Shown: in pieces, positions 10,380 to 24,287 of the stretch
Numbering within the stretch: the stretch's first letter is position 1
Layout: each line of letters opens with the position of its first letter
Assembly: GCF_018294505.1 (NCBI RefSeq)
Contig: NC_057810.1
Location: 207,594,113-207,658,112, forward strand
Reading direction: 5' to 3'
DNA length: 64,000 nucleotides
Origin: Triticum aestivum
Taxonomy: Eukaryota; Streptophyta; Magnoliopsida; Poales; Poaceae
Notes under the pieces: model-generated
The model's input: the letters and a program-made list of their open reading frames with translations, nothing else
The model's database searches: none
What the model was told of the DNA's origin: nothing
Program-made: the position numbers and the translations under genes

Positions 10380-13300
10380 ATGCCGGCCGGGGGCGTCGGC
10401 GTGCAGGCGCCCGAGGCGTCGCCGGGGCGCTACGTGCGGCGGGTCGACGAGGTGCCGCCCGACGACGACGGCTGCGACGGCGTCTTCGGGGTCGACGTGC
10501 GGGGACCCGGGGACAACGACCCCTTCGACATCCCCGCCAAACGCGCGCCCGTCGAGCGGCTACGGCGGTGGAGGGTGAGTCGCCATTCCCTACTCAACCT
10601 GCTGCATTGAGCCCGACTTGCTGGGGGCTGCAGGGTGCTTTGGTTGGCGGCCATGCTTGCCACCGCAATGCGGTTTCGTTTCGTGTAGATTGTCTTTTTT
10701 TAGACGGGTTTAGAGTGTCTCGTTTATTTTTGGTTGGTGTTGCCACCCAAATATGTTGGTGCCTGGTCTGGTGGAGCATATGTTGTCGAACTTATCCATC
10801 GCTACCGACTAGTTCCATTTTATTTATGCAATTGTAGACAACTTGAGTAGTCCCCAAAACTGCTGGTGAAAAGCTCCAGAATGGTTGGAGGAAGGATCGT
10901 GGACCTCACTTTAGGAAAAATGCTAGAGAAATGGTCATATCCCCCAAAGTCGATGAGGCTTTGGTGTTTTTCTATCACAGTGGGTTGCTGCATCCACAAC
11001 CTAGGGATTGGTGAGATGATTAAATGAATTAGTTGTTTTAAGCTTAAATGTCTGGTGTCCTCTGGCTGCTACTGAGTTTTGAGCGAGACAATGAATTGCA
11101 GTGAACCTAGCCATGGACATATACGTCTGTTATCATGCCATCATCTCTTGGTTGATGAGTTGGAATAATCTCGTAGGGGCAATAAGAACTCTTTATGTTA
11201 CTCGGCCATGTACTGAGTGTGCTGATCGGTACACATAATATGAGGTAATGTTTCAATTTATTAAAGCATGGATAGTTGGACAGAATGAAGGGATGAGGTG
11301 TAGCGGAGAGTGATGATGGACTTGCTTAGTTCTCGGCTTGCCCTTGAAAGCAGAAATAATTTGGGATCATTATCGCAGGAAATCCTTTTATTTAGTTGAT
11401 TGGTTTATTCTGTTGGATGGATTTAACAAGTGGAATAGACAATTCATACTTGGGTGTTGACATCAAGGATGAGTGTTTAGATTCGATACATGATGGGACA
11501 GAGAAGATAGAGGAGTTGGCGGAGCAAATTCACCTTAGCGAACCTTTTACTACTTGACCGTCTAAGTCACGTCGCCAGCAGCAAGATATACACATTTTGG
11601 TCGTCTAAGGCGAGCTGTTTTGTCTAGGATATATTTCTCCAAGTAGTTGCAAGACTTAATTCACAACATGGTGATTCCAATTCCGATATGTATCCTTATC
11701 CAAACTTAAGCCTAACACTCGTCCTAAATTTCATCTGTATCCGAGCCTCTTAACTGGAACGTACTCAAACTTCTGAAGCTACTTCCTGCCTCGCCAAATA
11801 TTCTAATCTTGTGCTGCAGAAGGAGTGTAAACTCCTCTCGTCTGATATCCACAAGCCCTACTGAGTCTGAAACACATTCTCCCTGTCTCCTTCCAAACCC
11901 TCACACGTCCTACTCTTGTCATGCAATTCTACGGCATTGCTGAAAACATATTATGACTGAACTGCATACTAAAAGTTGCATTGAGACAGCCCAAAAGTAA
12001 TACTCCGATCCAAATTAATTTGACGCAGCTACAACTTTAGTTAGGTTATACTAAAGCTGCCTCAATTAATTTGGAATGGAGGGAGTAGTTGTTTTCTTTT
12101 GTTGACTGCAGTTATCTTTTCATTATTTATATTTAGTTCCACCCCTACAGCAGAGCTTGGTAAGTTAACATTATTTGTTCTTTCGTGTGAAATAGAGCTT
12201 TTGTTGTGGATGGATCATACGATTCACATAGTATTAAAAGATGGATTGCTCTGAATTCTAGTTCTCCAATTCTACTTTGTTGTTGTATTGTGCATTTTTT
12301 TTGTTCATGCATGTTTGCATGCACATGCGCTCGAATTGGAAGTAAAATTCTTTATATGTTCATGCATCATTTAGAATGTTTCTTAGGGCATGTTGGACTT
12401 GTGTACTTACGCCAAATTTGCACTATTACTTCTACTAGCGATACGGCACATTCAATCATAACTGTTCTTGTAATCAGTTTATTAACTCTACGCATTACTA
12501 TTATGGTTTGTTTTATTTGCAGCAAGCTGCACTTGTGCTCAATGCATCTCGGCGATTCAGATATACACTCGACTTGAAAAAGGAGGAAGAAAAAGAACAA
12601 ATAAGGAGGAAGATTAGGGCTCATGCTCAAGTCATACGGGTATGCGTTCAAGCTTTTGTTTCTGCAGTATATGCGTTTTATCATCACACACTTTTCCTCT
12701 TTGATGCTTTAGTTTTGAATTCAATCAGGCTGCACTACTGTTCAAGGAAGCAGGAGAAAAGCAGAATGGTGATACGGAATTACCAGGTAACTGCTGTGGG
12801 CTCATTTTGTTGTTGTACACATAAGATGCTGTCGGCGTCTTGGTTACGTTCTCTTATTTTGCCCTGTGAGGATTGTGTCAAGAAATAATCGTGTACTCAG
12901 TGGAGTACGATCCTGCACCTTGTCAATAGTTGTTCAAACTGTTATTTATGCTGTTTTATTACTTTGACGTTTCTTGCATGCAGAAATTCTCCCACGGGGG
13001 TTTGGAATTGGAGAGGATCAACTTACATCGATGACAAGGGATCATAACTATTCCGCTCTGCAAGAATATGGAGGGGTATGCACCATTCCTACATGCAAAT
13101 TAGCTAGAATCTTCAACTTCTGGATCATTAGTTAATGCGGTATCCTTCTTTGGCCATTAGGTTAAAGGGCTCACAAATTTACTGAAAACAAACCCAGAGA
13201 AGGGGATCCATGGTGATGAAGCAGATTTGTCATGTAGGGCGAATGCTTTTGGGGCTAACAGATATCCTCGCAAGAAAGGAAAAAGCTTCTGGGTAAGTTT

Positions 13301-16300
13301 CTTTACAGTTTTTAAAGGTATTGCGGTATCAGTGATTAATCCTTCTTACTGTGTTCTGCGTTGTGACAACAGGTTTTTCTCTGGGAGGCCTGCAAGGACT
13401 TGACATTGGTTATCCTTATTGTAGCTGCAGCCATTTCTCTTGTATTGGGCATCGCAACAGAGGTGGATTCCTTGTCCACCTAACCTTTTTCTATTTCTTT
13501 TGCTTCATATTTTGTCTAAGTGTTGGATAATACCTTAATGGTTGTGTACGTTTCCCCCCTTTTGAGTTATAATTCTGGTTCCATAAACTTCCAACAGAGC
13601 ATTTCCTTATGGATTAACCCTTTGAACATTATGTTTATTTTGGTTCTAACTTTAAGAATTTCGTTAGGGCATCAAGGAAGGATGGTATGATGGTGCAAGT
13701 ATAGCATTTGCTGTCTTTCTTGTGATACTTGTTACTGGTATGCTGTTTTCTTTCACACATTCAACCCTTAGGAATTCAATATTTTTAGATATTAAAGATG
13801 GATACAATAGTATCATTATTGTACTTTAGCAAGATGGACATAATGGTTTTTGGACTTGAACTTTTCTTAACTTGGGATTCTGTTATAAATTTGGAAGACA
13901 AACACTAGACCTTATTTTCTTGGGTTTATTCTTCAGTAGTATGCTTGGGTCCATAATAGTACATTGTATTTGGAAGATAGAGCAATGTTATTTTGGTTTT
14001 GTGCCTCAACTAATATCAAATATGCGCTTCCAGTATATTTTTCTATCGTTTTCTCATGCGCTTCATTTTTTTTAACTTCACTTTCTCTCCTTCTGCTCAC
14101 TACGCCCATGAAAGGGTGTCCAGTTTGAACAATCCAGTTGTAACTTTCTAAAGACTCCTTTTTTTGTCTTATTGTCTTAGCTGTCAGTGATTACAAACAG
14201 TCCCTTCAGTTCCAACACCTCAATGAGGAGAAACAAAATATTCAAGTCGAGGTTGTGAGCTGAACCTAATATAAGCTTTGACTATTTACTTGCTACTTTT
14301 GGTCCTCTGATGGCATTGCAATTGTGGTATGGTGACCAGGTTATTAGGGGTGGTAGAAGGATTCAAGTGTCGATCTTTGATATTGTTGTTGGTGATGTAG
14401 TAGCTTTAAAAATTGGTGATCAGGTAAGATGCAGTAAACAAATATGGTCTGCATGGCTTATGTTTGCGTTGTTAACATTTCTAATAATATAACAAAATCA
14501 AAAACCACCTTTTAGGTTCCAGCAGATGGCATTTTAATTAGTGGCCATTCTCTTGCCATTGATGAATCCAGTATGACCGGGGAAAGCAAAATTGTAAGTT
14601 ATCCCTTGTTTTTAGACTCCTACCTAGGATCAATTTGCCAATGAGTAGTAAATGTTCGGTCCTGGATTAGGTTTTGAAGGATCAGAAGTCACCTTTTCTA
14701 ATGGGAGGATGCAAAGTAGCTGATGGTTATGGTACCATGTTGGTGAGTGATCATATCTTGTTATCTCTCTTCATTCTTTTTTGCTTTCTGTTTTGAGAAT
14801 CACATGTCTACGAACAAAAAGAGGCAATTTGGGCCCATTGACTTATTCATGTCTTTGGATTTGAGTATTCCTTACCTGCGAGCTAGATTAATCAAAGAGG
14901 GGAATGGAATTGACTTAATATTACTAAAAATGATTTGATTCCACTTGCAATTGTGCTACTCAAATGCAGGTAACTGCGGTTGGTCTAAACACTGAATGGG
15001 GTCTATTAATGGCCAGCATTTCAGAAGATAATAATGAAGAGACACCATTGCAGGTTTTTTCTGTTTATCCTTTTGCTGATGATCTGATTGGAATTCATCT
15101 GTGTGCAATGTGAGTTCTGTCATGGTTAATTCACGGCCTTTTCTCTTTTCTGTTTAAGGTGCGGTTGAATGGAGTAGCAACATTCATAGGCATTGTGGGG
15201 CTTGTTGTTGCAGCAATGGTCCTTGTAGTCCTCTTTGCAAGGTAAGACTCGTTCATGTAATTCCCCCATTATTTGAACACTGTACTTTCAGTATGATGTA
15301 TGGTTCGTACAAAGGAAATGAAGTCACAAACGTAAACCTGTAACTCTTATGCCTATCCTATGTGTGTAAGGGCAGTGATCTGTTGCTTTTGTATCCGTTA
15401 TATATGTACATACTTGAGCTTTTCCTTTGCTCCCAGATACTTTCAGCTTTAGGACATGCTTCTAAACTTTTTTTTTTGTTCCCGTGTATCTTACAGAACG
15501 TACTAATAGTTCTTTTTCCTTACTCACAGATATTTTACAGGACATACTACAAACGCAGATGGTACTGTTCAGTTTGTTAAGGGGCGCACAGGTGTGAAAT
15601 CTACAATATTTGGAGTAATAAAGATACTAACTGTCGCGGTATGTAATGATTTAATATTTGGTGTATCTGAAGCACCTTTTTCTTTTCTAATTCTTACATT
15701 GCTAAATGCAATTTAGGTGACTATTGTTGTCGTTGCTGTACCTGAGGGACTACCGCTGGCTGTAACACTAACGTGAGTCAATAGAAGCGAAATTTTTTCT
15801 TCATCATTTTGACTTCATTATAGTTTTCTGACCTATATATTTTTTCAGCCTGGCTTATTCAATGCGGAAAATGATGGCAGACAAAGCGCTGGTACATATT
15901 TTTGCTGTCTGTTTATTTTGTATTCTGTCTGTGATCACATAAATCTATATGTCAATTTCAGGTGAGGAGGCTTTCAGCTTGTGAAACGATGGGTTCTGCT
16001 ACAACAATTTGTAGTGACAAGACCGGTACATTAACGCTCAATCAGGTTAGTTATTTTTAGCATCATAATGGATCTTCACTTCATTCTGTACTATCCTTTA
16101 TATGACCATTTAACTATGTGTGACTTTTTGTTGCTTAAGATGACTGTGGTGCGATCAATAGTTGGGGCGATAGAGCTGCAACCTCAGGCTACTATTGACA
16201 AGTTGTCACCTACAGTTACCTCTCTTGTACTTGAAGCAATTGCACAGAATACTTCAGGCAGTGTGTTTGAGCCAGAGGTGATGCCACATGTATCCACTAC

Positions 16301-19300
16301 TCAACGCCTTTTACTGCTGCATTTAAACCGCATACTGATAACATGAACGCTGGTCGCAATCATCTTTGTATTTTTCTGGAAACTTATTTTCCTGCTCTAA
16401 GTTTGTCTATTGAAGTAGTACTAGGATTTCGAGGTTGGGATTATTTTCCAAGACGTTCCTCTCTGCTATTCTCAAAAGAGAACAACCTTAATTGCACATT
16501 AAATGCACTTTTTTATTTGTGTAGAGGAGTCTGTGTTTATGCTGAAATGTCATCTATTTCATAAAATACGGGGCATTTTCTGCTTTTGGCAATGAGTATC
16601 AACTACTCGACACCTTTTACTACTGCACTTAAACAACATACATGATAAAATGAATGCTGGTCACTATCATCTTTGTAATATTTTCTTAAACACATTTTGG
16701 CGCTCTGAATTTGGCTGTTGAAGTAGTGTTAGAATTTCAGGTTGGGATTATTCTTACTTTTTTATATGTGTAGAGGAGTCTGTTTATGTTGAAATGTCAT
16801 CTATTTCATAAAATACGGGGCATTTTCTGCTTTTGGCAATGAGTATCAACTACTCGACACCTTTTACTACTGCACTTAAACAACATACATGATAAAATGA
16901 ATGCTGGTCACTATCATCTCTGTAATATTTTCTTAAACACATTTTGGCGCTCTGAATTTGGCTGTTGAAGTAGTGTTAGAATTTCAGGTTGGGACTATTC
17001 TCTGAGACGTTCTTCTATGTTATTCTCAAAAGAGAGCAGCCTTAATCGAACACTAAATGCATTTTGATAGATGTTGCAGTGGAGGCTGTGCCTATGCCAA
17101 AATGACATATATTTCATAAAATACGGGGTATCTTCTGCTTTTGGCAATGAGTATTAGCCGTTAACAGTCAATACTGTCATCATTGCAGTGCCGTTTCTTT
17201 AGGGTCCCTGCTATTCTTTGGCCGAAAAAGGCCCCCTTCTATCAATGCTACTAGTTACAGTTGTCCATTTTTCATTTGATGTAATTGATATCCTGTCCTA
17301 CATCGCCCTGATTCTTGACTCACCAGGATGGTAGCACCGTCGAGGTAACAGGCTCACCAACTGAAAAGGCAATCCTTTCTTGGGGTCTTGAGGTAAGATT
17401 TCCTGAGAGTTAAAACTTACTTCCACTTTGGGTGGCTATATTCTTGCTTATCCAGTTGATGCCTTTTTAGCTTCATATGAAATTTGCCGTGGAGAGATCA
17501 AAATCTGCTATCATTCATGTCTCTCCATTCAACTCAGAAAAAAAACGCGGAGGCGTTGCAGTGATTGGGGTAATTTCTTATTTCACTTTCAGCTGTATCT
17601 TTAATATTCTAAAAAACTAGTTTATTACTACTTTGTTATAGCATGTTTTTCATTGAATGGTCATATTTGCCCAAAAACGAGTTTTCACTAGATATGTCTA
17701 CCGCCTGGTCTGCAAAGATGTACTATATTATGGGACGGAGGGAGTACTTTGATAAAGAGGAACTGGTCTTGGGGCTTGACCCTTATATTGCTCCATGGGG
17801 CTTAAAGATGATTATGGGCTTAAATGTTTTATTTAGGAGTACTTGACGTTCACATTTCCTTTTGTTTTCTATGCATATCTGATATATCAGTTGAGTTCAG
17901 TAGTTCACCATGTCAATCTAGGATGCATGTGTCATTCATATCTTCAGATCATTTGCCTTTTCTCAGCCATCCTCCTTGCCTATTCTCTGTCGGTCTGTAA
18001 CCTATTGCTATGATTTTGGGACAGCAGAACAAAATAATGGCCACCAGACTGGCAAAATTCTTTGCTCAACACATATCTTTAATTCTAAAATATATCCAAG
18101 AATAATTTAGAAGTTCTGTTATGTGCTAATATTCTGCTATGCCTTGCAAGTCAAGAAAGTGGCTCCTGCGGTCTTCATGGTCTAAGTTAACTTGGTCTGT
18201 GATATACATATACTTCATCTGACGCTTGGGAGACTTCAATTAATCAACAGTCTGTCACGTGTTCATCTTTGTGTTAAATTTGTTATGATTGTGTTATTAA
18301 TTTGGTTTAGCTAGAGTGCCATTCTTTTGCATGATTACCAAGTGTTGTTTACTGTTGTGCAGTACATACCTCTACATACTCAACCATATACTGAACTTAG
18401 TCATGTGTTTTTTTAGAGAGATTCAGATGTTCATGTGCATTGGAAAGGAGCTGCGGAAATAGTTCTCGCGTTATGTACAAATTGGCTCTATGTAGACGGC
18501 TCAACTCATGAAATGACATCTGATAAGGTAAATGACCTACACACCTTTTTTGGATTTAATTCCATAATTCCCTGTCTCAATCTGGTCTTTCAGGCTAATC
18601 ACTTCAGGAAATACATAGAAGATATGGCGGAGCAAAGTCTTCGTTGTGTTGCTTTTGCTTATAGAAATCTTGATCCGAAGGACATTCCAAGTGAGGAACA
18701 AAGAATTAATTGGGAGTTGCCTGATAATGACCTGACTCTTATTGGAATTGTGGGGATGAAGGTACATGGACAAGACATGCAAATCCTGAATTATAATATT
18801 GCATATAAGGATGCCGGTTCTTTACCTCTATTTTTGTCATAACTTTTGATAGCCTTTTGGTTTGTAGCTGAGTCATCCATGTTCTTTTGCAGGACCCTTG
18901 CCGTCCTGGAGTGAGAGATGCTGTTGAGCTGTGCACCAATTCTGGTGTTAAGGTTTGTGTTTCTAATTCATGTGTTGCCGAGGGACACAAAGAACAGTTA
19001 GAAACAGTACAAGTTATATTTGCCTCCAATGATGACTGTATTTGTATGTCCTGTGTAATTTATATATTAACGCTGCATGTAATTATCATTGCTACCTTTA
19101 AATTTGTCAACTATTGACACCGTTAAATGTTGGTACAGTAGGAGTGCATTATTGGAGTTCTTGTCATCACTATAAGCTAACTTCTGCAGTTTTTGAATGG
19201 ATAGGTACGGATGGTAACTGGAGATAATCTGCAGACAGCTAGAGCAATAGCACTTGAGTGTGGAATACTTACTGACCCCCAGGCTTCTGCACCAGTTATA

Positions 19301-22300
19301 ATAGAGGGAAAAGTTTTCCGTGCATACAGTGACGCCGAAAGGGAGGCGGTTGCCGACAAGATATCTGTAAGACCATAACTCGTTTGTGCTTGCGAAAATA
19401 TTAAATGTGTCCTAAGTTTACCTAGCTAACCTAATGAGATTATTTTGGGTTGACTTATGCTCTAAAAGGTTATTGTCATGCATCTTATCTTGTAACGTAT
19501 TTGGTTTGGCAAGATGGACCATAAACCTAGGCTGATATATTTGAAATCATGAACATTTAATGAGGATCAATCGCTCTTTATGTCATCTGCTGTTCTGTAT
19601 AATGCTTCTACCTTCCCATCTGATACTTGCTTTACAAGTATTTGAATGGCAGCTAAAATGGCTGGCTTGCAAATTCTAGTCAAATAACTCTTTGCTTTAG
19701 GAATATAGGGAAAGAAGCTGGGAAATACTCCCTCCGTTCCAAAATAGATGACTCAACTTTGTACTCAACTTTGTACTAAAGTGAGTACAAAGTTGAGTCA
19801 TCTATTTCGGAACGGAGGGTATATATATATATATAGAACCTTCTAAACATGGAAATTCCATGCAAGATATAGGGAGCACAGTATTGTACTGTTGTCTGCC
19901 TTATTCGGTTCTTGTAACTGGTGATGATCACTTGTTTGGTTTGACATATAATTTCCCTTTCTTAGTCATCAAGGCACAAAAATGGTCTCTTATGCCACTT
20001 TGTGTAGTATATATCATTATATCTATGTTCCGTGATAGTCTCATGCTTAACTTTTACCTTTGTACAAGTACGAAAAATATTGAACAACTGAATTTGTCTT
20101 CCACTAACCTATAGATACGGGAAATATCACGATTTCACTTTGAGCTTGGTAGCTAATTTTGTCACGGCATTTCTGGTGCTCTATTTCATGTGATAGGGCA
20201 GATATTCCTCCTCCCGTTTGAGTCCATATGTTATCTTGTCCAATACTTGCTCCTGCTGTTAACATCATAATTTGCTGGTTAGCCTGATTCTCAAAATCGC
20301 ATTGAAGGTGATGGGAAGATCCTCTCCGAATGATAAGCTTCTTCTTGTAAAAGCACTGAAGAAGAACGGCCATGTTGTGGCTGTTACTGGAGATGGGACA
20401 AACGATGCCCCTGCATTGCATGAGGTACGTGCATGAGTTTTTATTTTGAATGGGTAAAAGGACATTGGCTGTTTTTTTTTTGAATGGATACAAAGAAAGA
20501 TTATAAATGTATCGAGTTGAATAGTTGATGCTAGTGTTTCTAATTTCAGTCTCTCATCCCTCCTATTTTCAGGCAGATATTGGTCTTTCTATGGGTATCC
20601 AAGGAACAGAAGTAGCTAAAGAGAGCTCAGACATAATTATTCTGGATGATAATTTTGCTTCGGTCGTGAAGGTTAGGCCTGTTTGTAACTTAATGATCTT
20701 CTCGTCCACAGTTGATATAGTGTCATTAAGTCTGTTCACATTTAATGTTCTAGGTGGTCCGCTGGGGTCGTTCTGTTTATGCAAATATCCAAAAGTTCAT
20801 TCAATTCCAGCTTACAGTAAATGTTGCGGCTCTAATAATCAATGTGGTTGCTGCTATTTCCTCGGGCAATGTTCCTCTAAATGCTGTTCAGGTTTGTCAC
20901 AACATTCTTATTTACATTTCTTAGAATTGTTGCCAGATTAAAATCATTTTCCATATTGATAGTTTCAATGCTAGCCGTGTCTGAATATTCATAGTTAATT
21001 GGATCTATATGCCATGTGCTTCTTCCACCACTTATAGTCTATTGAATCATTGTGCCAGCTAATATAGTTAATTAGAGACCGCATTAGAGCAGTGTTAGTC
21101 TAATTACTCTCCTTTTTGCTACTATTCTGGACTAAATCCTGCTTGTTGAATGCATAAAATTAACTATATCAACTAAGCGAGAGCTTCACATGGAAATCAA
21201 AATTTATATCTGATGGGAAAATTCCATAGTAGTTTATCGAAAGAGTATGCACCAGTGATGGGATATCTGTCGGGATGAGTATATTTTCTGCTGAGAGTAA
21301 CATCTTGTGAAAATCATCATATTTGTGTCATAAAATGTTGAAGATCAACTATGAAAATAATCTTGCCATGTTCCATTAGGAAACTCTGAATGAATAGAAA
21401 TGAATTATCAACTTAAAGTATCAAACCTGTATAGTTTTGCTACACCCAGATGTTTACTTGTTCTACTGTTGAGACAGCTTCTCTGGGTTAATCTCATAAT
21501 GGACACACTCGGTGCACTTGCATTGGCTACTGAACCACCAACGGACCAGCTTATGAAAAGGACACCTGTTGGACGGAGGTATGTGCATTAAGCTTCTATA
21601 TCTGTATTTCTTGCTGTGCTAACTTTCAGTCTTTTAAAATCATCAACCTATCCTAAGCGCAACTTTGAATCTCATAGTCATAGTCATAGTTCTCTTCCTC
21701 GAATCAAGGTTGTTGAGTACACCATTTATCTTTTTATGAGGGCCCCACAGATTTGAAGAACAGGGAAGTTTGGCCAATAATTACTCCCATAATATATAGG
21801 ATTAGTGATGCAAAAATGGTACAATCATATAAGCGTATCTAGTAGTATTTATAGAATTTTGTGGTTGCTAAGAATTACTCCAACAATATATTTATGAGGG
21901 CCCACAGATTTGAAAAACTGGAATGTTTGGCCAACAATTACTCCAATAATATATAGTAAAAAATGGTACCATTCATATAAGCGTATCTGGAATTTTTTGG
22001 TTGCTAATAATATACCGCAAAAGAGACATGAGTCCAGGGACTTTGACAAAGAGAAATAATTTGGTGATTGTTTTTTTTTTGGGGTATGTTTATGTTTATT
22101 GCCGCAAGGGCTTCTTGATACTCCCTCCGTTCCAGATTCTAGTGCGTATAGTTTTTTGGCTTCGATTCCGATATGTAGTGCGCATAAGCGCTGTGAAGCT
22201 GCTTTGGACGAAATAACCCTCAACTGGTTCACGGCAGTGCAGCAGCAGGTACCCACGTGCGTGACAGACCAAGCAAGGGGAGGGGTAATTCTTGTCCAAA

Positions 22301-24287
22301 CAAAGACGCCAGCTCATACATTGGTATAAGTGCCCCAGCCAAAGGCGCACTATAAAGAGGAATGGAGGGAGTAGTTTATTGCTATTTAATCTTAGTTGAT
22401 TAATTAAGCCTTATCCTAATCTGTTATTTATACTGTGTGAACCTTCTTGATACTGTGTCATTCAAAATATGCTTGCTGGTGAGAACCAAGAAAAAATGTT
22501 ACTTATACTCAATGATTCTAAATCGACTTTAAACATGCAAAGCATCCAGTAACAATATTTCATATAATTCTTGATTGGCATTAGTGTTGTGTGTACACTT
22601 AAAACAATTCTAACATTAGTGTGCATATCATGCAGAGAACCTCTTGTGACTAATATTATGTGGAGAAACTTGTTCATTCAGGTATTGATCTTTTCAGATG
22701 TTGACTGTCAACTAATTATTTTACCGGCACATTTTTGAGTCAGTTACTAAGGTACTCTTGTGCAAGCACAGGCTGTCTATCAAGTGGCTGTTCTTTTGAC
22801 GCTTAACTTTAGGGGCCGAGATCTTCTGCATTTGACTCGAGATACCCTCGAACACTCCAGTAAAGTGAAAAATTCATTTATATTCAACACATTTGTCCTG
22901 TGTCAGGTAACTTCCTGCCTTGTTTAAGCACTTTTATTTTATTCGGAAGCATGTTTCCAGCTTTATGGTTGAGTCTGAATATACTACTTTTCTCTCTGGG
23001 CCACAATGCGCATCACCCACAGCTTTACAGTAGCATGTTTCTTTATTATACGGTACAGTAACACATGCCTCAGTAGCTCCCACAGCTGGCTTAGAAAGGG
23101 TTTAGTTAGATTGGATTTTGATTAGCATCAAGTAATATAGGGATAAGTTCATTTTGTTCAGATTGCCTTCTCCCTATTTGTTCAAGTTTGTTACTGTTCA
23201 AACTCTATAAGCAAGTCTTTCTGAAATGTGTAATCCCTGTCTATGGCCTCATCTTTCTCCTAATCCCGTCCATTCAGCATATGCATATACCATCTTGCTG
23301 CTTGACAAAGCTCCACTCTTACATTTTTCCCAATAGGTGTTTAACGAGTTCAATGCACGTAAACCAGAAGAGCTGAACATATTTGAAGGAGTTTCAAGAA
23401 ACCACCTCTTTTTGGCCGTTGTGAGCGTAACCGTCGTGCTGCAGGTAAAATGAGAGAAAACACAAATGTATGAGCGGAAACAGACAACCTTTGAGTATCT
23501 AGAATTTCACTTTTGTCCATAATTTATTCTCAGGTGATAATTATTGAGTTCCTTGGGAAATTTACATCAACAGTGAGACTCAGTTGGCAGCTTTGGCTTG
23601 TTTCTCTTGCTATTGCTTTTATCAGGTGAGATCCTTGTCCCTGTTATGAACCTACTTGTGTTGTACAGATGAGTAATGCTTTTGAAAATAATTTATTTAT
23701 CAAAATTTCGTTTCAGTCATTAATTTGTTAGCAGTTTGAATGAACATATCAGAATTTTGATTGTGGCATGCTTGCTTGTGTACCATTTCTGTGTTCATGT
23801 AGCTGGCCGCTGGCTCTTGTTGGAAAGTTCATTCCAGTTCCCCAGACCCCATTGAAGAATTTGATCCTGAAGTGTTGGCCAAAAAAGAAGAAGCAAGGTA
23901 CCCATGGTGTTTCAGTTTTGAAAAATAGCTGCTATATTTTTTTGTGTGAAAATACTTGTTGTATCCGCAACCATTATCCTGTCTGAACCTGTTATCTAGT
24001 ACTCCCTCCGTTCCCAAATGTAAGTCTTTCTAGAGATTCCAATATGGACTACATACGGAGCAAAATGGGTGAATCTACACGCTAAACTATGTCTATATAC
24101 ATCTGTATGTAGTCCATATTGAAATATCTAAAGACTTATATTTAGGAACGGAGGGAGTAACTGTGTAGAAGCTACATTTTGTTTCCTTTCTGGCCGTTTG
24201 TTGAAACATCCATTTTTTCCCTTCTCAATATTAATCATCTCGGTGTCTCAATGCACAGGTGATGAAGGAGCAGCTCCACCGGTGTGA
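10380..24287 (+). CDS. ACA: plasma-membrane-type autoinhibited Ca2+-ATPase (ACA8/9/10 clade)
   Basis: A P2B-type pump that exports Ca2+ using ATP and is activated by calmodulin. CDS exons: 10380-10574, 12523-12639, 12729-12786, 12984-13075, 13161-13292, 13373-13462, 13668-13737, 14181-14251, 14340-14423, 14516-14593, 14671-14742, 14970-15053, 15159-15241, 15530-15638, 15717-15772, 15849-15891, 15962-16045, 16140-16277, 17327-17392, 17471-17569, 18417-18527, 18594-18761, 18893-18952, 19205-19366, 20308-20424, 20573-20671, 20754-20891, 21478-21578, 22636-22681, 22772-22906, 23337-23444, 23534-23625, 23803-23897, 24259-24287. All junctions are GT-AG and the frame stays open for 3282 nt (1093 aa; clade usual about 1070-1090). 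The N-terminal calmodulin-binding/autoinhibitory segment is at about residues 60-85 ([17 protein letters not shown]). PEGL in TM4 is at 454-457, the phosphorylated Asp497 is in DKTGTLT, MVTGDN is at 723-728 and [11 protein letters not shown] at 801-811. NLIMD of TM6, a Ca2+-site segment, is in exon 28. The C-terminus is short and lysine-rich (WPKKKKQG). The ATG chosen is the first in frame after the leader intron. No defect was found. Confidence 0.95.
12003..12085. mobile_element. Stowaway-type MITE in intron 1
   Basis: Flanked by TA. Left end CTCCGATCCAAATTAATTTG is complementary to right end CAATTAATTTGGAATGGAGGGAG. The hairpin arms meet near 12045. It is a Tc1/mariner-derived MITE of 83 bp, well away from the splice sites of the Ca2+-ATPase. 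Confidence 0.8.
16291..17151. repeat. three-copy tandem repeat in intron 18
   Basis: Units are 16291-16596 (306 bp), 16597-16843 (247 bp) and 16844-17151 (308 bp). Each starts TATC.ACTACTC.AC.CCTTTTACT and ends CTTTTGGCAATGAG. The middle unit lacks about 60 bp (the GACGTTC...CTCAAAAGAGA part) kept by the outer two. Copies 2 and 3 are nearly identical over their first 170 bp, while copy 1 is much more diverged. The array begins 13 bp after the exon 18 splice donor. Confidence 0.85.
19728..19819. mobile_element. Stowaway-type MITE in intron 24
   Basis: CTCCCTCCGTTCC / GGAACGGAGGG termini are flanked by TA, with near-perfect hairpin arms (ATAGATGACTCAACTTTGTACT and its complement). The right flank runs into a (TA)n stretch. 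Confidence 0.9.
22121..22371. mobile_element. Stowaway-type MITE in intron 28
   Basis: A 251-bp element with CTCCCTCCGTTCCAGATTCT / AGAGGAATGGAGGGAG termini flanked by TA. The inner arms GTGCG.ATAG and CGCACTATA are complementary. It is larger than the other MITEs in this gene and has no coding capacity. Confidence 0.85.
24002..24157. mobile_element. Stowaway-type MITE in intron 33
   Basis: A 156-bp element with CTCCCTCCGTTCC / GGAACGGAGGGAG termini and TA on both sides. Long complementary arms include AATATGGACTACATAC. It ends 101 bp before the last coding exon. Confidence 0.9.

Noticed and set aside
17700..17746. Possible fifth Stowaway MITE in intron 20 of the Ca2+-ATPase
   Set aside because: Only a right-end-like GGGACGGAGGGAGTA is present. 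No matching left end was found, so at most it is a remnant.
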